Positions 60,407 to 64,000 of a stretch of 64,000 nt of DNA are shown here, in pieces; position 1 is the stretch's first letter; each line of letters starts with the position of its first letter. Origin of the DNA: Sulfitobacter mediterraneus (GTDB lineage: Bacteria; Pseudomonadota; Alphaproteobacteria; Rhodobacterales; Rhodobacteraceae). A model generated the notes under the pieces. It ran no database searches, had not been told where the DNA came from, and saw nothing but the letters and a program-made list of their open reading frames with translations. Location: NCBI RefSeq assembly GCF_003054325.1, contig NZ_QBKU01000007.1, positions 1 through 64,000 of the forward strand. The letters run 5' to 3'. The position numbers were made by a program, and so were the translations under genes.

Positions 60407-61456
60407 ATGCCTGACGCGCTGCTTTTGCCGGATCTGATCGGGGCGCTGCCGCTTCCGACCCTGGCGATTGATCGCAATGAACGGATCGTGGCGATGAACC
60501 CGGCGGCGCAGGATCTGTTGGGGGCAGGGCTTCAGGGGCGCAATTTTGTGACCGGCCTGCGCCAGCCTGCGTTGGTGGAAGCGGTTGAGCAATGCCTGAG
60601 CGACCGCAAGGCCCGCATGGCGCCCTATCTGGCAGGTGACGCGGGGCGCAGCACGACTTATGATGTGTCGCTGCGGCATATGGAAAACCACGGGTTTCTG
60701 ATCCTGAGCTTTCAGGACGTGACCCAACTGGCTCAGGCAGGACAGATGCGCCGTGATTTTGTCGCCAATGTCAGCCATGAATTGCGCACGCCGCTCACCG
60801 CGCTGATGGGGTTTATCGAGACACTGTCGGGGCCGGCGCGAGATGACGCCAAGGCGCGGGATCGCTTTTTGGGGATTATGGCGGATGAGGCGGGGCGCAT
60901 GAACCGTCTGGTGGGGGATCTGCTTTCGCTGAGCCGGGTTGAGGCAGATGAACGGGTGCGCCCGACGGTTCAGACCGACGTGACTGAGGTGTTGGAAACC
61001 ACTCTACGTAACCTAACTCCGCTGGCATCAGACAATGAGGTCACTCTGAAATCCGACTGTGGTGAAGCGCCTTTGCTTATCCTTGGGGACCGGGATCAAC
61101 TGTTGCAGGTCTTTACCAACCTCATTGAAAACGCGATCAAATATGGCGGGTCAGGGCAGCAGGTCTCGATCACAACCGAAACCAACCTGCGCGATCCGGC
61201 GCTGCGCGGGCCTGCTGTGCGGGTGATGGTGCAAGATCAGGGGCCGGGCATTGATGCGCTGCATCTGCCGCGCCTGACAGAACGGTTCTACCGCGCCGAC
61301 AGCCACCGCAGCCGCGCCTTGGGCGGCACCGGTCTGGGGCTGGCGATTGTGAAACATATCCTCAACCGTCATCGTGGGCGGCTGAGAATCGCGTCAAAGC
61401 TTGGGCAAGGGTCCACATTCACCGTGATCCTGCCGCTGGATTCCGAGGGCAATTGA
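60407..61456 (+). CDS. phoR: Phosphate regulon sensor kinase PhoR (no membrane segment)
   Basis: 349-residue histidine kinase. Residues 10-105 are a PAS domain, His124 in ANVSHELRTPLTAL is the phosphorylation site, and the ATPase shows N box FTNLIENAIKYGG, G1 VQDQGPGID and G2 GGTGLGLAIVKH. Unlike E. coli PhoR there is no N-terminal transmembrane pair; the protein begins directly with PAS, so it must reach the Pst complex from the cytoplasm. Start ATG 60407 (TTG 60404 in frame). pstS and a Pho box follow, supporting the assignment. Confidence 0.87.
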   Translation: MPDALLLPDLIGALPLPTLAIDRNERIVAMNPAAQDLLGAGLQGRNFVTGLRQPALVEAVEQCLSDRKARMAPYLAGDAGRSTTYDVSLRHMENHGFLILSFQDVTQLAQAGQMRRDFVANVSHELRTPLTALMGFIETLSGPARDDAKARDRFLGIMADEAGRMNRLVGDLLSLSRVEADERVRPTVQTDVTEVLETTLRNLTPLASDNEVTLKSDCGEAPLLILGDRDQLLQVFTNLIENAIKYGGSGQQVSITTETNLRDPALRGPAVRVMVQDQGPGIDALHLPRLTERFYRADSHRSRALGGTGLGLAIVKHILNRHRGRLRIASKLGQGSTFTVILPLDSEGN

Positions 61457-61491
61457 CCCATATTTCAAAAGACTTTGGCGAAAACCGGGGG

Positions 61492-61524
61492 CTGTCATAA
61501 AACTGTAATGTAACTGTCACAAAA
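61492..61524 (+). promoter_or_regulatory. Pho box upstream of pstS (three 11-base units)
   Basis: Three direct repeats spaced 11 bases: CTGTCATAAAA, CTGTAATGTAA, CTGTCACAAAA. This is the PhoB-binding pattern (CTGTCAT halves one helical turn apart), about 75 bases before the pstS ATG. The third unit raises the chance of strong, cooperative PhoB binding under phosphate starvation. Confidence 0.85.
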
Positions 61525-61599
61525 GCACAGCACCGGAGATTTAGACGGGCGCTGAGATCACCATAGGGGTGATCACCGATTTGACTGACAGGAGACATC

Positions 61600-62655
61600 A
61601 TGTCGCTGACAAAACTCACCACATCCGCGCTGGCCATTGCCGCCGTTTCTGCCACTGCTGCCGCCGCGCGCGATCAGGTGCAGGTTGCCGGGTCGTCGAC
61701 CGTGCTGCCATACGCCTCCATCGTTGCCGAAGCTTTTGGCGAAAACTTTGACTTTCCAACACCAGTTGTTGAATCCGGCGGTTCCTCTGCTGGCCTCAAG
61801 CGGTTCTGCGAAGGTGTGGGCGAAAACACCATCGACGTCGCCAACGCATCGCGCAAGATCAAAGAAAAAGAGATCAAGGTTTGCGCCGAGAACGGTGTGA
61901 CTGACATCATCGAAGTGCGCGTTGGATATGATGGCATTGTCTTTGCCTCCGACATCAACGGCGAGACCTTCGCGTTCACCCCAACCGATTGGTACAAAGC
62001 CCTGTCCGAAACGCTGGTGATGGACGGTAAGGTTGTCGCAAACCCTTACACCATGTGGAACGAGGTCAACGCAGACTTCCCCGCGCAGCCCATTCAGGCC
62101 TATGTGCCCGGCACCAAGCACGGCACACGCGAAGTGTTCGAAGACAAGGTGATCCTCGCGGGCTGTGAAGCCACCGGCGATTTCGAGGTGTTCCTGGCTG
62201 CCGCAACCGGCGACAGCGACAAAGCCAAGAAAAAAGCCGCTGAGAAGGCCTGCATCGCGCTGCGCACCGACGGCAAATCCGTGGACATCGACGGTGACTA
62301 CACCGAAACACTGGCCCGCATTGAAAGCAACAAAGACGGCATCGGCGTTTTTGGTCTGGCGTTCTATGAGAACAACACGGACAAGCTTCAAGTCGCGACC
62401 ATGTCCGGCGTTGTGCCTTCAACCGAAAGCATCGCAACCGGCGAATACCCTGTGTCGCGCCCGCTGTTCTTTTACGTCAAGAAAGCCCACATCGGCGTGA
62501 TCCCCGGCCTGAAAGAATACGCAGAGTTCTTCGTGGCGGATGAGATCGCTGGCCCCGATGGCCCATTGGCAGAATACGGTCTGGTCTCCGATCCGGAGCT
62601 TGCCGAGACACAAGAAACCGTTTCCGGCGAAGCGGTTATGGGCGGCGGCTCCTAA
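61600..62655 (+). CDS. pstS: Phosphate ABC transporter substrate-binding protein PstS
   Basis: 351-residue periplasmic phosphate-binding protein. Signal peptide LALAIAAVSATAAAA-like (cut near AAA-RDQ), then VQVAGSSTVLPYASIVAEAF with the phosphate-site Ser/Thr, PVVESGGSSAGLKRFCEG, and VANASRKIKEKE. The length is typical of the long alphaproteobacterial type. It follows the Pho box and precedes pstC, with a hairpin terminator between that would favour excess PstS. Confidence 0.93.
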   Translation: MSLTKLTTSALAIAAVSATAAAARDQVQVAGSSTVLPYASIVAEAFGENFDFPTPVVESGGSSAGLKRFCEGVGENTIDVANASRKIKEKEIKVCAENGVTDIIEVRVGYDGIVFASDINGETFAFTPTDWYKALSETLVMDGKVVANPYTMWNEVNADFPAQPIQAYVPGTKHGTREVFEDKVILAGCEATGDFEVFLAAATGDSDKAKKKAAEKACIALRTDGKSVDIDGDYTETLARIESNKDGIGVFGLAFYENNTDKLQVATMSGVVPSTESIATGEYPVSRPLFFYVKKAHIGVIPGLKEYAEFFVADEIAGPDGPLAEYGLVSDPELAETQETVSGEAVMGGGS

Positions 62656-62676
62656 GCCCCGACCCTGATGATCCAG

Positions 62677-62711
62677 ACCGGAGGCTGCAGCGCTGTGGCC
62701 TCCGGTTTTTT
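62677..62711 (+). terminator. Partial terminator between pstS and pstC
   Basis: ACCGGAGGC paired with GCCTCCGGT around a 12-base loop, followed by six T. Such a stem lets most transcripts end after pstS and only part read through to pstC. Confidence 0.8.
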
Positions 62712-62743
62712 GACTGAATTGAACAAATAGCGGAACCAGCAAG

Positions 62744-64000
62744 ATGACGGCGACAATTGCCACTACGTTTCTCGGAGTGCCGCTTGGCATGGCGCTGTTT
62801 GTCGCTGTGCTGGCGATTGCGCTTTTGGGCTACGTCATGGCCCGCGGCCGGGTTATGGCCCGTGCAGGCGGCGATGCGAGGGTGTTGCACTCCTTGCCAA
62901 ATTATTACGGAATGACAGCGGCGATGTTTGCCGCTGTTCCCGCGCTTGGGGTCTTGCTGATCTGGCTTTTGGCGCAGCCTACCGTGGTGCAGAACGCGGT
63001 ACTGCCGCTGATCCCTGCGGACAAGATTGACAGCGTCGGTACACAAAGCCTGATCCTGTCGGATGTGCGCCGCGTGGCGGATGGGCTGGACATTGCGCTG
63101 TCTCAGGGGGCGCTGACCAGGGCGGACATTGCCGCGATGGCAGATGATCCATCTGCGCTGCGCGCCACGCTGGGCGAAGTGGGCGTGGCGCTCGGGTCTG
63201 AGGTCGAACCCTTTGTTCTGGCAGCGGCGCAGAAATCGCGGGCCTTGAACGGGCAGGGACGGTTCTGGATGGCGGCAGCGGTGCTGCTGATTGCGCTGGC
63301 CGGTCTTGCGCTTGCGGTACGTGCCGCAGATCCGGACTTCCGCGCCCGCAACATCGTGGAACGTGGCATTCTGGTGCTGCTGATTGTGGCGGCTTCATTA
63401 GCGATCCTGACCACTGTGGGCATCGTGCTGTCGATGCTGTTTGAATCGATCAATTTCTTCCGCTTGCATGACTGGAAGGATTTCTTCCTTGGTCCCAAGT
63501 GGGCACCCAACTTTCGCGGGGACAGTGATCTGTCAATCCTGCCCTTGCTTTGGGGCACGCTCTATATTTCCATCATTGCGCTGCTGGTGGCGGTGCCGAT
63601 TGGCCTGTTCTCGGCGATTTATCTCAGTGAATACGCCGGTCCCAAGCTGCGCGGCATTGCCAAGCCGCTGCTTGAGATCCTCGCCGGTATTCCGACCATC
63701 GTCTATGGTCTCTTTGCCCTGTTGACGGTTGGCCCCGCCTTGGTACGCCTGTTCGGGCGCGGCGAGGACGGGATCTTGGGCGTCGAATGGATGAGCGGCG
63801 CGACATCTGTCCTGACGGCGGGCCTGGTCATGGGCATCATGTTGATCCCGTTTGTTTCCTCCCTGTCAGATGACATCATCAACGCGGTTCCACAAAGCCT
63901 GCGGGACGGGTCATTCGGCCTTGGCGCGACGCATTCGGAAACCGTACGGCAGGTGATCCTGCCCGCCGCTTTGCCTGGGATTGTCGGCGCGGTGCTGCTG
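62744..64000 (+). CDS. pstC: Phosphate ABC transporter permease PstC (3' end outside the window)
   Basis: At least 419 residues, cut by the window edge. The permease domain begins near residue 260 (LPLLWGTLYISIIALLVAVPIGLFSAIYLSEYAG) and the EAA-type loop ILPAALPGIVGAVLL is at the visible end. Before it there is an N-terminal part of about 240 residues with three to four hydrophobic segments and a periplasmic-type helical loop, much longer than E. coli PstC (319 in all) but known from Rhodobacterales. ATG 62744 follows the terminator by 32 bases. PstA, PstB and PhoU would be expected beyond 64000. Confidence 0.9.
   Translation, partial: MTATIATTFLGVPLGMALFVAVLAIALLGYVMARGRVMARAGGDARVLHSLPNYYGMTAAMFAAVPALGVLLIWLLAQPTVVQNAVLPLIPADKIDSVGTQSLILSDVRRVADGLDIALSQGALTRADIAAMADDPSALRATLGEVGVALGSEVEPFVLAAAQKSRALNGQGRFWMAAAVLLIALAGLALAVRAADPDFRARNIVERGILVLLIVAASLAILTTVGIVLSMLFESINFFRLHDWKDFFLGPKWAPNFRGDSDLSILPLLWGTLYISIIALLVAVPIGLFSAIYLSEYAGPKLRGIAKPLLEILAGIPTIVYGLFALLTVGPALVRLFGRGEDGILGVEWMSGATSVLTAGLVMGIMLIPFVSSLSDDIINAVPQSLRDGSFGLGATHSETVRQVILPAALPGIVGAVLL

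Noticed and set aside
1-64000. Mobile elements, prophage, tRNA or rRNA genes
   Set aside because: I saw no transposase, integrase, terminal repeats, cloverleaf or rRNA sequence by eye; a dedicated scan could still find a short RNA.

Overview
The window looks like chromosomal DNA of a marine alphaproteobacterium of the Rhodobacterales (Roseobacter group). The grounds are gene content and order as known for that group: a Ppx/GppA-RlmE pair, YeeE/YedE transporters beside a thiol-rich ArsR regulator, an RTX protein with DUF4214, an IalB-family protein, a YicC-Gmk pair, phoR directly before pstSC, and a class II DAHP synthase. The DNA is GC-rich, tightly packed and uniform in style. I saw no prophage, insertion sequence, CRISPR array, rRNA or tRNA. 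No species is assigned.

Layout. 1-4.6 kb: a leftward chemotaxis operon (STAS, cheY, cheA, cheW, cheR, second cheY-like gene) that is decaying: cheA carries an amber codon and a frameshift, and the last cheY-like gene lacks its C-terminus. 4.8-8.5 kb: an MFS transporter and a leftward C1/folate operon (Virulence_fact protein, MetF-like reductase, methyl-THF:corrinoid methyltransferase). 8.7-12 kb: Stf0-like sulfotransferase, ppx/gppA, rlmE, a secreted protein. 12.3-13.6 kb: two YeeE/YedE half-transporters facing an ArsR/BigR-like regulator. 13.7-23.2 kb: a rightward kinase-M23-aminotransferase fusion meets a leftward operon of nitrilase, Orn/Lys/Arg-type decarboxylase, ATP-grasp ligase and C45-type Ntn hydrolase, preceded by an RNA leader with a short ORF and alternative stems around the ribosome-binding site. 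23.8-28 kb: gabT and a divergent cupin regulator, then the RTX protein. 28-32.7 kb: a translationally coupled monooxygenase, BASS transporter, epimerase and SDR operon with a divergent TetR regulator. 32.7-42 kb: nnrS with an FNR-type site, a DUF882 protein, L,D-transpeptidase, lpxD, ACP and KAS genes, a LysR/SHMT-like pair and an IalB-family protein. 42.2-42.6 kb: two candidate small RNAs. 42.6-46.1 kb: HerA-like ATPase, GNAT, metallophosphoesterase, EamA. 46.2-51.5 kb: a complete livKGFHM-type uptake operon. 51.7-58.1 kb: PQQ-type sugar dehydrogenase, small secreted protein, GlxA regulator, DAHP synthase, Lrp-azlCD, PAS protein. 58.3-64 kb: yicC, gmk, gamma-carbonic anhydrase, phoR, pstS and the start of pstC, with a three-unit Pho box before pstS.

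How it works together. Most genes are housekeeping or nutrient uptake (phosphate, branched-chain amino acids, GABA, one-carbon units). The parts I find most worth a second look are the 16.7-23.2 kb amine/ligase operon with its leader, the degenerate chemotaxis operon, the tandem small-RNA candidates at 42.3-42.5 kb, the three-domain fusion at 13.7 kb, and the LpxD-ACP-KAS cluster. All function calls rest on reading motifs by eye; no database search was possible.
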